Shown here: one piece after another, positions 35,401 through 45,824 of the stretch
Numbering within the stretch: the stretch's first letter is position 1
How the letters are laid out: each line of letters opens with the position of its first letter
Source of the DNA: Trichostrongylus colubriformis
Lineage: Eukaryota > Nematoda > Chromadorea > Rhabditida > Trichostrongylidae
NCBI GenBank assembly: GCA_963978905.1
Contig: OZ022261.1
Span: 29,013,686-29,077,685 of the forward strand
Direction of reading: 5' to 3'
DNA: 64,000 nucleotides
The notes under the pieces: generated by a model
Told to the model about the DNA's origin: nothing
Seen by the model: only the letters and a program-made list of their open reading frames with translations
Database searches by the model: none
Program-made: the position numbers and the translations under genes

Positions 35401-38153
35401 GATTCGTTGAGATAACCATGAATTCGAAAGCATGGTGCAGTTTCCGGTCAGTTGTGCAGAAATGTGAAAACCTGTACGAAACATGCAGAGACCCCTTCCC
35501 TGTTGATTCTCATGGCGGACGTATAAGTGTATCTGTAGCATCACTCGGGGGCTGGCGCGGCGTCCAAACTAAACAGCTGTCATTGCCATACCCCTGAAAC
35601 GCAGCTCAGCCATTTTTGGGTGTAGGACCAATGTTGGACCATAATGAGAGGGTTGGGTGCGCCTTTTTACAAAAGCTGTCCCATCACATCGTTCCATGAA
35701 TCCCAAGTGGTCATGCATAGTGAACATGAAACACAGTAGAAATGATAACAAGCAACAATCTGCATATGTAAATGCTCCGAATGCGTAGTGACGAGGCGTA
35801 TGTTATACCACCGAGAATGCGTCAAATGCGTCCAGCTGGTCCTTCAGCTACGCGAATCATGTTGCCGCGCGACCAATTCTCTGCTGGTCCCCTCGAATCG
35901 GCTTCATTCACAACGGGAGCAGGAAGGATTTTGTCGTACGCGGTGAAGCAGTTCACGGGGCGCCATGATCTACAGGGGGTGCCAAAAAAAAAAGTAATTT
36001 TGTCTCCTCCACTTTCGACCCCATTTAGCGAAACTACAGTAAATTCTATTGAGGTATTCTCATCCCCAGAATCAAGAGCAGACCTAACTCTATCAATATA
36101 CTCCGTGGCAGCCTCCTGCACGAGCAGAAACGGGAGCAAGGAAAGACTGAACAAGAAGTATCACCTCAACTGGGCAAAATCCGAAATTTCTTCGCCCTCT
36201 TTCACAACCTTGCTGACGTCCGTTCAACCTGGGTACCTAAGAGGATTCATACCGGATGGTGTTCTTTAACACTGCGTTTTTCCCGGGTTCCCAGCGCCCT
36301 TCGTTTCCAAGAGCCAAAACGTTCCCCTACCACTGAAACCCCTCCGGAGGCGGATTTGAGGCATGAAAATGATACTTTGGATCATAGCAGCCTTGTCCAA
36401 GCAGCAGGGGCTCTGTGACTTCCAAGAACCGAAGGGCCAACCCTCAGGAAGCTTCCCACAAAAGAACTACCACGGAGCTTGGCTCCACTGTTTTTAGCGA
36501 ATTTTTAAATGTAGGTACTCCGAAGCCCGACTGCGCCGAATGAAACCTCCATATTTTTATGAACATGAACGTGAGGAGCCACAGCTTGTTCCTGCTTTTA
36601 GAGGAACATTTCGGGAATGTTTTGCCCCAATACCTTTATCTCTTTCGTTTCCCTACGTTTTGTAAAATTGGCAGATGTGAGCCGTGGGCAAAATTACTTT
36701 TTTTTTGGCACCCCCTGTACATCGTCCCTCCTAATGTACACCTCTCTACTACGCTAGGTGGATAATGATATTTAATAGTCCTGTCCAAGATATAATTTTT
36801 TAATGAATGCTTGCCCAGTGCACATCCTTGAAGAACATTCAAGAAATTTAATTCGTACTATCGTTGCTCAGAAAAAATCGGAACATAGTCACTGTCTTAC
36901 ACCTCCGAATACAGAGTTGTTCAGAACAAAGGAATCTGCTTCTTAATGGAAAAACTATTTCCATTTTCAGGAAAGTGGTATTGCCGAAACTGTCGGCAAC
37001 ATAACAATGACATGGGTGAGGAGCCCTCGCCGCCACGGTTCCGCATTATAAAAGAGGAGCCTGTCGACGACTATGAAGAGCCGTCCAGGCCGTCCGCACC
37101 TGTCCCTTCATGTCCTGTCGGCATGCCCGATAGCGAAGAGGTAGTTGATACTAATGTTAAGCTAGTTAAAATAATCAAAAAAGAAATCCTCAAGGACGAC
37201 AGGCTGCTTGGGAATGGGTATGTAAGAGTCCTCACAGTCCCGAGAAAAGTCCCGTGAGACGATTTGCATGTCATTAAAGGTAGCATTAGGGGAAATTCGG
37301 ACGAATAGCAAGAGAAGTAGGAATCTGAAAGTCGAGACGCCTATTAATAGGACAGTGGAGAATAAACTGATGGAAATGGCCAAAAACCCGAGAAATAGGA
37401 CCCCTTTCTCTCGTTGATCCTCAACGCGGACGACCTTTTCGTCTAGGGGCGGATACCTCGAACGGAACTTTTATTGGCATGTTGCCAGGTATAGGCAAGG
37501 GAATATTTGTAACAAGGAAAGCATCTTTTTTTCTTGAGTGAGCTTTAGGCTTAAACTGCGAAAGCGCGCTGCAATACCTTCGGTCTCACGCATATTCTTA
37601 GCCGCTGTCATCGTAACCAACCACGAATCACATCGATGGGAGGCGGAGTCAATTATCGAGAGACGGCAGGTCCTATTCGTTGCGCCGTTTCTACAGCTCG
37701 AAGCGCGTTTTTCCACCGTGATTTCGCCACAAATAGCCCTCTTAGACCTATAGTTTCCATATAAGTGACTTCCAGGAATTTTTCTGTAACCACATTACCC
37801 CTAATGCTGCCTTAAAAGAGGAACCCCCTGATGACCACGACGAATCTGTATATCAAGAACAACCTCTTCAGCGAGATGCCCCTGATGAATTAATCACCGT
37901 GAACGGTGACGAAAATGTTGCACTGAATATTGAATGCGCGAGTGAGCCCGAAGGTGATGCTCCTCTTTTGCAGAATCACGCTCGCGAACCGTATGAACAG
38001 AGTCGCTCGCATCATGCTCACCAACCGGATGAAAACAGCCGCTCGCTGTTCTCGAGCGATTCAGATTCGGACTCCGAAGGGCCCCTCACAAACAGAGGAG
38101 CGAGCTCTATTTCTCAGTTTAATTCTTATGAGGGAGTGCTGGACGAATTCTAA
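29491..38153 (+). CDS. PHD-finger protein, ING-type zinc finger, eight exons
   Basis: Proposed exons: 29,491-29,556; 29,617-29,712; 32,390-32,522; 32,581-33,687; 33,874-33,947; 34,024-34,120; 36,971-37,221; 37,776-38,153. All junctions are GT/AG and phases match, giving ~733 residues. Residues 140-320 are 20-residue Ser/Glu/Arg repeats, and 321-467 is basic with AKRQRAPPKR as a possible nuclear signal. The PHD finger (487-533) has C488, C490, C501, C506, H513, C516, C529 and C532. Spacing is as in ING proteins except one extra residue before the His. Y487, M498, D502 and W511 sit where ING fingers read H3K4me3, so a nuclear chromatin-reader role is likely. The tail is acidic, with SUMO-consensus-like IKEE (K552) and LKEE (K622). 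The N-terminus (1-138) is not a family I recognise. The exon 7 donor and exon 8 acceptor are least certain. Confidence 0.8.
29918..30648 (-). mobile_element. TA-flanked MITE, CAGGGGGTGCC family, in intron 2 of the PHD gene
   Basis: The ends CACGGGTTGCCAAAAAAAGT and, complemented, TGGGGATGCCGAAAAGTGAT are flanked by TA (29,916-29,917 and 30,649-30,650). The body, read in reverse, matches 35,973-36,717 throughout (for example CCTCCACTTTC and GGATCATAGYAGCC). The - strand frame reads SGYLTGF, against PGYLRGF in the other copy, so a frame may once have existed. Non-autonomous now. Confidence 0.8.
30880..31262. repeat. Foldback element (copy 1) in intron 2
   Basis: The left arm 30,885-30,975 pairs with the right arm 31,160-31,260. 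CTTTGCATGCG and AATTGAGAATYCGGCT are shared. The arms of ~90 bp flank a GC-rich core with CCGCGG sites. A related foldback lies at 38,297-38,630, just beyond the same gene. Confidence 0.75.
31263..32389. other. Rest of intron 2, nothing recognised
   Basis: One weak tRNA-like string on the - strand (GTGGCTCAATGGTAGCGC, ~31,515-31,535) lacks a matching T-arm, so I do not call it. Open frames near 31,906-32,170 have no support. Confidence 0.35.
32705..33245 (+). repeat. 60-nt coding minisatellite in exon 4
   Basis: The unit encodes STTSSEQLSEDRRSPEHPSE-like 20-residue blocks, with eight clear units and a ninth degenerate. Its length is a multiple of three and it lacks stops in four of the six frames, which produces long shadow frames. 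Unit-to-unit changes (N/D, G/E, P/Q/H) are mostly single substitutions, consistent with recent slippage or unequal exchange. Confidence 0.93.
34121..35084. other. Intron 6 of the PHD gene, first part
   Basis: It starts GTATGC. It has a GC-rich patch near 34,300-34,430. No exon that would join in phase was found before 36,971. Confidence 0.4.
35085..35330 (+). mobile_element. tRNA-derived SINE-like copy in intron 6
   Basis: GTGGTGAAGTGACAAGC resembles a tRNA A-box region, and GAGATCCCGCGTTCATCC is the T-arm/B-box area. CACAGGTCGTCCAAGCCTTC follows, then a shared tail with CTGGCCCCTGCAA. The same order occurs at 55,325-55,535 (+) and 61,518-61,756 (-). Diverged and unlikely to be transcribed as tRNA. 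Confidence 0.55.
35973..36717 (+). mobile_element. TA-flanked MITE, CAGGGGGTGCC family, in intron 6
   Basis: CAGGGGGTGCCAAAAAAAAA at the left and its near-exact complement at the right are flanked by TA (35,971-35,972 and 36,718-36,719). Length is 745 bp. The body matches 29,918-30,648 in inverse orientation. There is no complete frame. Confidence 0.88.
37274..37816 (+). mobile_element. MITE-like element, TTAAA family (copy 2), across intron 7 and exon 8
   Basis: Ends are TTAAAGGTAGCATTAGGGG and the complement of TTAAGGCAGCATTAGGGGTA. The body (GAGACGCC, AATAGGACAGTGGAGAA, ATGGCC, CCGAGAAATAGGACC) matches the other copies. Its right ~40 bp overlaps the predicted start of exon 8 (37,776). The TTCCAG acceptor is inside the element, where another copy (~45,460) has TCCATT. 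So the gene may use an element-derived splice site. Confidence 0.8.
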
Positions 38154-38296
38154 AAGCGATAAGGCTAGGTGAGTAAATCTTCGTGATCGTACTTGGTGCT
38201 AGTCGTATACTTCTAATAGCATGTATGACAGGATATTTCTAGATGAACGTTCCGCCCATCTAGAAATAGCCTTTCTTATATGTTTGAAGGTCACAG
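38154..38296 (+). promoter_or_regulatory. Strong donor 15 nt after the stop codon
   Basis: CTAG|GTGAGT at 38,165-38,174 is a near-perfect 5' splice site just after the TAA. It may begin a 3' UTR intron or mark an alternative 3' end of the gene. No AATAAA was found close by. Confidence 0.3.
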
Positions 38297-38630
38297 AAAA
38301 TGAGTTTTTTTTTCTGTAATCCAGTATTTATGTTGTATCTGCCTGATGTGGGCTGCATGCAAAACTTCGTGCGGAAAATGTTAATGCAGCATAAGGTCTG
38401 AGTAGGAGGGGCCTTCGAGCAGGTATCCACCCCGTCGTCCGCCGCGGCCGGAGACGCATTGTAACAACAGAAAGTTACGTAAACAGTCCCATTCTCCGTT
38501 CCCTACCGCGGCGAACGGCTTTACTCGAAGGCCCCACCCACGCGGCCGATAATTTGGGAAAAGCGGCCCTTTTTAGACAAATACAACATAGATATATGGG
38601 TAACAAAAAAATTAATTTTTCTGTGGTTGA
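38297..38630. repeat. Foldback element (copy 2)
   Basis: Left-arm landmarks GAGTTTTTTTTTCTGTAAT, TATGTTGTATCTGCCTGATG and GGGCTGCATGC pair with the complement of 38,545-38,630. They also match the left arm of 30,885-30,960. The core again has CCGCGG and GGCCCC boxes. Confidence 0.65.
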
Positions 38631-39959
38631 TTGCATTGATGAGGGGCTAGGCAGAATAGTCGTTTTTAGTCCAGCGTTTGAGGGCAATTTCACCACGTCT
38701 GATTTGCTTGCCAAGGGTGTGGGTGAGGACTGTAGAAATGCCTCGCCGGGCCACGCGATTTTCTCCAGCCAGCGCGACTGTTCCTTGTGTAGAGTACACG
38801 TCAACGCGCAAGGGGTCCGTCAAGAAAAGCGTCGTATGCGGTGGCTCAAATGGCGTTACCAGTGACGCTGTAAGACAGTGCTGACAAACATCTCTACAAA
38901 AAGACAGAGGCGTGCCCCTCCCACCTCTTAACAGATTCCCCCTCCGCAGGACTTGACTGAAATTGACGATCCAGAATAGTAGAGCGTGACATGCCTTCAT
39001 AGCATTAAGTTATGTTCATTATTATGCTGTGTTTCAGATGCGGCAGCAAGGGCTTAAATCTGTTTTATTTTTGTAGCTATTTTTTATTATTTTTGTTCAA
39101 TCGTATTGCATTATTCTATCATTTTTGTTAGCTATGACAGCTAGTTTTTTTTCTGTTTATATTCTCCTTCCCTTTCTTTTCCATGAAAGGACATGCGTTC
39201 AATTAAGGTTAGAGTGACCGCTTCTTTTTTTGATTGATTTGAGTATTTTATATTGTTTTCTATCATATGTTTTTCTTATATTTTAAAGTTCTTTCTCTAT
39301 TTTGCGAAATCGCCTATGCGCTCTGTGAGCTGTGTAGCCGTAGTCGTCCTCCAGCGGTTGACTCTGTGTTGTCTTTAGACGGAACGAGTTCTGAATTGAA
39401 GTAAGTTTAAGGGAAAACGTCAGATTCCTCCCATTAAGAGGAGCCTCTGTCGTTCCGCTTCCCCCCCCCCCCCCCCCCCCCCCCCCCAGTTGGACTCTGT
39501 CAAGTTGTGGTACTCCGATGGCATGTTGTGCTTCACTTCAATGGATAGGTTGTAGGGCAAGGATCAACCTCGCTTGTTTTCTGACGTCAGGATATCGGAA
39601 TAATCGAATTCGATCAAGCCCGTTCATTCGAACGCAAAATCCAAGTCGAGCTTCCAAGAGGTTCCTGTGCTGATGAAGCGCATTCGAGTCCAATGCCGCA
39701 GGTGGCAGTTGGGCTAAAGGCAGATCTATGATTCTCAATCTTTATAACAATGATGACGTCTCTCAACGGTAATTTGTGGTCATGGAAATAGGCAAAACTC
39801 GTTTGGAAAATGGCCGCTATGTAATGATGAATGACAGCAGTGATTAAACTCATCTGAAGGGTCAGTCCTACTAGACGGCTAAGAAAGTTGGCTCAACATC
39901 GATGTCTTACATATCGTTTTCATGATTAGGAATAGTAAATCGTCGCTTTCATCGGCTTT
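38631..39959. other. No gene; T-rich stretch and a poly-C tract (39,463-39,487)
   Basis: The stretch 39,010-39,300 is T-rich. A run of about 25 C sits at 39,463-39,487. No exon could be supported. Confidence 0.4.
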
Positions 39960-41330
39960 AGCCTCATAATCGTTAGGTCTTTTTAACTATATCCTATGGT
40001 GTTCTTCAAGTGTGTTGAAAGCGATTCGAAAAATTATGTCAATCTCGAGATGACATAAGTAACGCGTACGTCGCCTTATCATAGCACCTGCTTGCTGATT
40101 TCATGTTTACGAAGTTTTTATAAGTGGATCATTCAAAGCCGCCTCCCAAAGCTGAATAGAGGTTCCGTGGTCTGGTAGGACCTTGCCTTCTCTCGCATGT
40201 TTCTCATGGCTCCTGAAAATGATTAGTATTTCGTTTGCTGATCGTTAATGTCGTGTCAAGTGAGTTTTGTGCTCATTAGGTATCTCTTCATTCTGTATAC
40301 TGCATTCCAGTCTACGGTCGGACGATACGTACCAGGGCTGTAAGGGAGTGAAACGGGAAGAAATTGTATTCCCTAAAGGACAAACATAGGTTAAATTTGC
40401 CATCCTTCACGCCGTACGCCTGTTTGCTGATAACGTGTTCATGAGGTTTTGATAATTGCATCCTCCAAGGGTGCAGATCCAGAGCTCAACGCATCCTCTA
40501 TGTGATGGAACCTCGCACTCAAATACGTATATTTCGTAAATGCTCCTAGGAGCTGATCGTTATTTCCGTTTGTAAATCTTGAGTTGCCCGTCGCTCAATT
40601 CAGGTGCTCATTAGGTCTCCGTTAAGCTGTAGCATCATCTGCAACTACGTTTCCAGTCGTGTGAGTATAATGACGAACAGAATTCATGCGTCTCAAAGGG
40701 GCAGATGTCGATCAAACTTGGTGTTCCACAGGCCGCAGGCCTATTTGCTGGTATCACGTTTATGACTTTTCCTGAAAGCTCCTTCAAGGGCGCGGTTTCG
40801 AGGTATCACACGTCCTCTCGGTGGTTGAGCCTTGGTCAAATCTTGTTCTCATCCGCACATGTCTGATAATTATGCTTGAAAATCGATCCATATGCCATTT
40901 GTGGATCTTAAACGAATAAACCACTCGTCTTTCGATTTTGGTTCTCGTTAGGCATCTGTGAATCCGTGGTATCCTATGGTATACTACACTTCAAGATCTA
41001 CATATTGTACAGTAAGTCTACGGAGGCAATTCATTTTTGCCGAAGGTACAGATGTTATCTGAACTTTGTGTCCTCCAAACCGCACACTGTTTGCTGATAT
41101 CGATCTCATTACCTGGTAAACTTCTCTCGGACGCAGTTCCTGGTCTTTCGAGTAGTTTCGCCTTCGTACAGCCTCGCTTTCATTCGCTTATGATTCTCAG
41201 TGAAAGCAGTTCACCACTTTCGTATGTGGAACTTAAACGACTCGTCGCTTGATTTTGGTGCTCGTTGAGCCTCTGTTAAATCGTAGTATCCTACGCATAC
41301 TACACTTAAACTCTTCAATAAACCTTGGCG
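39960..41330. repeat. Diverged ~330-bp tandem array, four units
   Basis: TTGCTGA/G recurs at 40,092, 40,424, 40,745 and 41,091. GGTGCTCATTAGGT-like strings recur at 40,271, 40,603, 40,941 and 41,258. Spacings are 317-346. Units are much less alike than in the other arrays, so it is older. Noncoding. Confidence 0.8.
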
Positions 41331-42898
41331 GTGAAGATATCTCATACAATGGTACAGATGTCGGTGCGCGCTCTCTTCTCCGAGCCACGAACCTATCGTC
41401 GGTATCTCTCTGTGAAATTTTTTTTTATTTTCAATAAGTAAATCTATCTGGGCCGCAGTCCCAGCACACTCCATATTCGTTGTTTAACATTTCCAAGCCT
41501 GATAGATCGTAGAAGGGATCTCATCCGCTCCGAAAGAAGATTGATAATGGTCTCCTTTCTTTTCTTCAGGCATAGATCTGTTTCCATAATGTTGTTTGTT
41601 TATATTTTCTTTCTCTGTTAGGATTATTTTTTGAGTATTTGTCGAGATTATGCTTGAAGTTTCTGTCGATTTTATTCTTTGAGTATATGGCTGGCTTCCT
41701 TGGGACTGTATCCTGTTCTCCAGGTGCAGATTTGTTTTCTTTTTATCATGTTATTGTTTATGTTCTTGAGATGTTTGTCAAGTTTTTTTTTTAAAGTATC
41801 TGCGAGATTGTTCCGTATTTGTCGTAACTTTTCTTTCAGTGAAGTTTTTTTTGTCGTTTTTAACTAGTTATTGTTGCAACTCGTACGGTAGCTCAGTTGA
41901 GCCAAGCGCCGAATGTGCTAGTGTGGTCTGCTGTTCGCAGTCACGTGACCAGGAGGCGAAATACCCATCTGACGATTAAATGCGGTTTTTGAAGCGCAAA
42001 AGCATCTTGCGGGTGTGTGCCATCAAAGAAGGGAAGGAACTTTTAAAAAGTACTGTGGATAGCTGGGGGCGGTGTTTTCAGACTTGTTATGAGCATTTAC
42101 TCATTGATGTATTTCTTGACAAAACAGATAGGTATTTCTTGACAAAACCAGTATGGTTTGAAGCAAATCCAGTGTTTCGCAGAATCATATTATGCGGGCG
42201 TGTGCCATCAGGACAGTAAAATCGCGTTGCGGCGTACGGAGTGCGAGCGATAGTGCAAGCTTTCTCATTGAATGGGTGGTCCTAAAGCAATAACGGTGCC
42301 CTACGTCTTAATCTAGATGTAATCGCTTGAGGACTCAACTGGTGAGGCGCCCTTATCTCGCGCTATCTTGTCGTACGCGGCTGCGCAAATTTTCTGCCTT
42401 TGTAGCGCACACGCGTATAACGCGGATCACACGTCCTACTTGAAAGCACATTATATGCTCATTACGTAGTGTGTGAAAAAGTGTTGAGGGCTTTCCGGCC
42501 ACACCTTTGGCAGGGGGCGTGGGCGAAACGCTGTAGCAGCGTCGCCGTGCGACGCCACGTGTGCGTGCCAGGGCGCCGCATAGTTTGGTCCTGAGTGCGA
42601 TTACGGTATACTACGCCCTATTTTAGGCTGATTGTGTAGGAGCTTCACTGACAGTTCGTCTCTAGCTTCCACCCGTCGCGTCGCGTGCCATACAGGCCAC
42701 GAAAATTTTCTGTCCTAATGGAACCCACATCACTGGCTCCTTCACAAGAGTACTCTGGATTCCTATGAGCGGTAACTTCATTTTGTGATTTTGAGCTCTT
42801 AATAAGTGATATACCTAATACTAGACAAGTCGGGCATGGGTTACTGTTCATTCAGCAGAAATTGACCCACAGACTCGTATAACGTATCGCACTGCTAA
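41331..42898. other. No recognisable gene
   Basis: The stretch 42,449-42,550 (GCTCATTACGTAGTG, GGCCACACC) resembles 43,320-43,430, so copies of one short dispersed repeat lie on both sides of the next element. Nothing else could be supported. Confidence 0.4.
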
Positions 42899-43313
42899 CC
42901 TCAAAGACACCGTTAGGGGTAAATTTGGTAAATTGGGGATTACGAAAGTAGAGGTGCTCAGCAATATAACAGTAGAGAAAGAACGACATAAAACAGCGAA
43001 AAAACCGAGAAACAGGAACCCGAAAATCTCCATTCTCTCCCTCGCCCTCTGCGTCTCTAGCCGGAGTGGACTGAAGACAGGCCAGAGTCTGAACCAGCCG
43101 GCCGCGATTGTTGTCCCGCCTCTCCACGGCGACTCCTCCGGCCGCATAACCGCATAAAGGCATGCCGAGCTGCGGGGTCGTTATAAGACCCCAAACCGCG
43201 TTTTTTTGTGCGATTTTCGCAACATATGCCCTCTTCTAGAGTAGAAGATTCGTTTTCAGAGAACTGTACTCCCAGATCTCAATTTACCCTTACCCCTAAT
43301 GGTGCCTTTAAGG
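42899..43313 (+). mobile_element. MITE-like element, TTAAA family (copy 3)
   Basis: It begins CTCAAAGACACCGTTAGGGG and ends with the complement of CTTAAAGGCACCATTAGGGG. The body has GAGGTGCTCAGCAATATAAC, ACAGCGAAAAAACCGAGAAA and a CTCCACGGCG stretch. It is shorter (415 bp) than its relatives. A sister fragment lies at 63,670-63,855. Confidence 0.78.
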
Positions 43314-44065
43314 ACATTGTACGCTCATCACGTAGTGCGCACTGCCTGCGCGGAAGTTTCAAGAATTTCGGCCACACACTCGTCTTGCCAAGGGGTGTGG
43401 CCAAAACACTGTGCAGCTCGCTTCATGGGATTTGCCTTGAGAACTTTACTGAAGCGAATCGCTTATGCGCAGTCGATGAAACAGAAGACTGAAAATCAAA
43501 AAATAGTATTGTCGGTTTACGGGCTGGAATATAATAATTGCCGTGAATCAGACCGAAAAGAGTGTTTGCGCCCGTGCCGAGATCACCCCTCAGTATACTG
43601 AAAGCTACATAAATTATTGACCTGGATGTGTAAGGAAGAAGCTAGATCTCAGTACATCAATACTTATATAGAACGATACAAGGTGTGGGGATTTCGTTAA
43701 AGCCAGCAGAATTATCAAGTTTGCTGGGCGAAAGGCCATCGAAATAACTCCGATCCGCAAGTAGCACCCCACAAGCATCAAGCGCAACATAGAGGCGAAT
43801 GAGACCGGCTGACGTCGAGGTGTTGTCGGACAACAGTGAAAATTGCATGACTTTGTGATAAAACGTCATCAGGGCGAGTCGAGTAATGCCGCCGAAGACA
43901 TTTTACTGCAAAAACCGGTGCCATCTTCTCTACATCAGCCCAAAACATGATCCCTCGTGGGATTCCTGGAATGCTTGATATCACAACAGAGGAAGTACAG
44001 TGCTTCTTGTCTCGCAGTCATCGTATGAGGGTCTTGAACGCTGAAACTAAGATCAAAGACGTACA
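43314..44065. other. No recognisable gene
   Basis: The part to ~43,430 belongs to the dispersed repeat that also occurs at 42,449. Beyond it I see nothing. Confidence 0.35.
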
Positions 44066-44679
44066 TTTGAAGGCAGTGATAGGGGGAAATTGGACGAAAG
44101 GTGAAAAAATTACGAATATTATGCTGAGTAATACAGTGGCAAATAGAAAACGAAAGTAAATGGCCAGAAACCTGGGAAATATGACCCCAGATAGCCAAGT
44201 TATCAATGGGCAAAAAAGCGTAAAACAATACAAAAACTTAAAGGAATCTCATCGTAAACTGCAGATAAGCTAAGACAGCAGGTGAGAATGAGAAATAATG
44301 AATAAGAAAAAAAGAAAAGGAACGAAAAACTCGCAAACCCTACGGCTAACCACCAGAAATCAAAAACAATGAAAAAGACAATCAGCTGTTTAGAAAAGGG
44401 TCTGCGACATTCCTGCTTATGAAAGCGTGCCGCGATCGCTCAACACTGCCGCTGCTCCTTGGCCACTCCCAGCGCAGCCAATGAGGGATGCTCGTAGCTA
44501 GAATGCGGACCGGGACAAGAAAAGGGCTGGAGGTAAAAAGGCCGCCTTAGCCACAGCTCAGAGGCGCTCCTCTCGCTATGGATTTCACCGCAGATAGGCT
44601 TACAAAATCATAGTTTTGTAGTGATTGACTTCTCATAGGGTTTGTTATCACCCACATCACCCCTATCACTGTATTTAAA
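44066..44679 (+). mobile_element. MITE-like element, TTAAA family (copy 4)
   Basis: TTGAAGGCAGTGATAGGGGG at the left and CATCACCCCTATCACTGTAT at the right are diverged family ends. AATGGCCAGAAACCTGGGAA matches the family body. The inner part near 44,455-44,520 has the AGCCAATGAGGG / TAGCTAGA box also seen, with changes, in copies 1 and 5. Confidence 0.7.
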
Positions 44680-44812
44680 CTAAAATCAAAATTTTCTAAA
44701 GACTGCTGGTCCCGGGGGCATTCAGATTTTCAAGTCCAATGCTCACACCGTGCTGCGGGTAAGACCCGAAGTCGAGGTTTTCTATTCAAGGTTCGCTGGG
44801 CATCACATCCTC

Positions 44813-45510
44813 TTAAAGGCAGTATTAGTGAAAATTCGGAAGAAAAGTAAAAAAAGCAGTGAATATGAAAGTCGAGATGCCCAGTAATAGGACAGTGAAA
44901 AAAAGACCGATGGTATTGACCAAAAACCGAGAAATAGGACCCCCTTCCCACCGTTGATTCTCGATGTGGACGACCATTTCGTCAACAGGTGGGTGGCCCG
45001 GATGACTCTGCCATTGGCATGTATCCAGATAATCAATGCGCAAAAACAGCGTGGAAATAATACAAAGAACTTGAAAGGCATCCCATCGTTGACTGTAGAC
45101 GAGAGAAGACAATAAGTGAGAAATAAAGGAAAGGAAAAGAAGAAGAATGGAAAAGAAAAACTCGCGAACTCTACGGGTAAGCAGCAAAAATCAAAAACAC
45201 TGAAAAAGATAATCAGCTGATTGGAAAAGGGGTCTGCGACGCTCTCTTGACGGAGGCGCGCCCGATGCTCCAGCTAGCCGCATCGCCTTGGCCCCTCCCA
45301 CCTCAGCCAATCATGGGGAGCTTGTCGCTAGGAGGCGGGCTGCCCTGAGCGAAGGCGGCTTGCCTTGATGAGGCCGCCTCCGCCATATCAAGGGGGTGCC
45401 TTCGGCGGAAGATTTCGCCATGCAAATGCCTTTCAGACCCATGTTTTTTTACTAAATGACTCCATTTCGGAGTCCTTATCACCCACATTACCCCTAATAC
45501 TGTCTTTAAG
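44813..45510 (+). mobile_element. MITE-like element, TTAAA family (copy 5, longest)
   Basis: The ends are CTTAAAGGCAGTATTAG and the complement of CTTAAAGACAGTATTAGGGG. Length is ~698 bp. The body shares GTCGAGATGCCCAGTAATAG, ATTGACCAAAAACCGAGAAA and, internally, AGCCAATCATGGGGAGC with copy 1 in reverse. It lies 133 bp after copy 4. It has no transposase frame. Confidence 0.82.
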
Positions 45511-45824
45511 TGGAAGGTTTCTTTCCAGACAGCATGTCTCCCAGTTCTTACTTCCTTCTAAACACTCCCGGTGCTTTTGAACTTTGGTGTTACATGAAGC
45601 TGTTTCTGAAACAGAGCGAATACACTTCGACTAATAATCCCAGGTATCACCAGAAAAATCTGATGATTGGTCTTAATACAATATCGTAAAATTCCGGCCA
45701 TCACTTCGAAATATTTACAATCAGAAGCAATACATTTATTAGTCCATCCGAGCTCAAAAACTAACAATTAGTCGGTATTGCCAACAGGGGTCAAACTGGT
45801 GTCGAGGAAAATTTCCAGAAAAAA

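Noticed and set aside
41881..41960. ACGGTAGCTCAGTTGAGCC as a tRNA start
   Set aside because: No cloverleaf could be formed with the following 75 nt.
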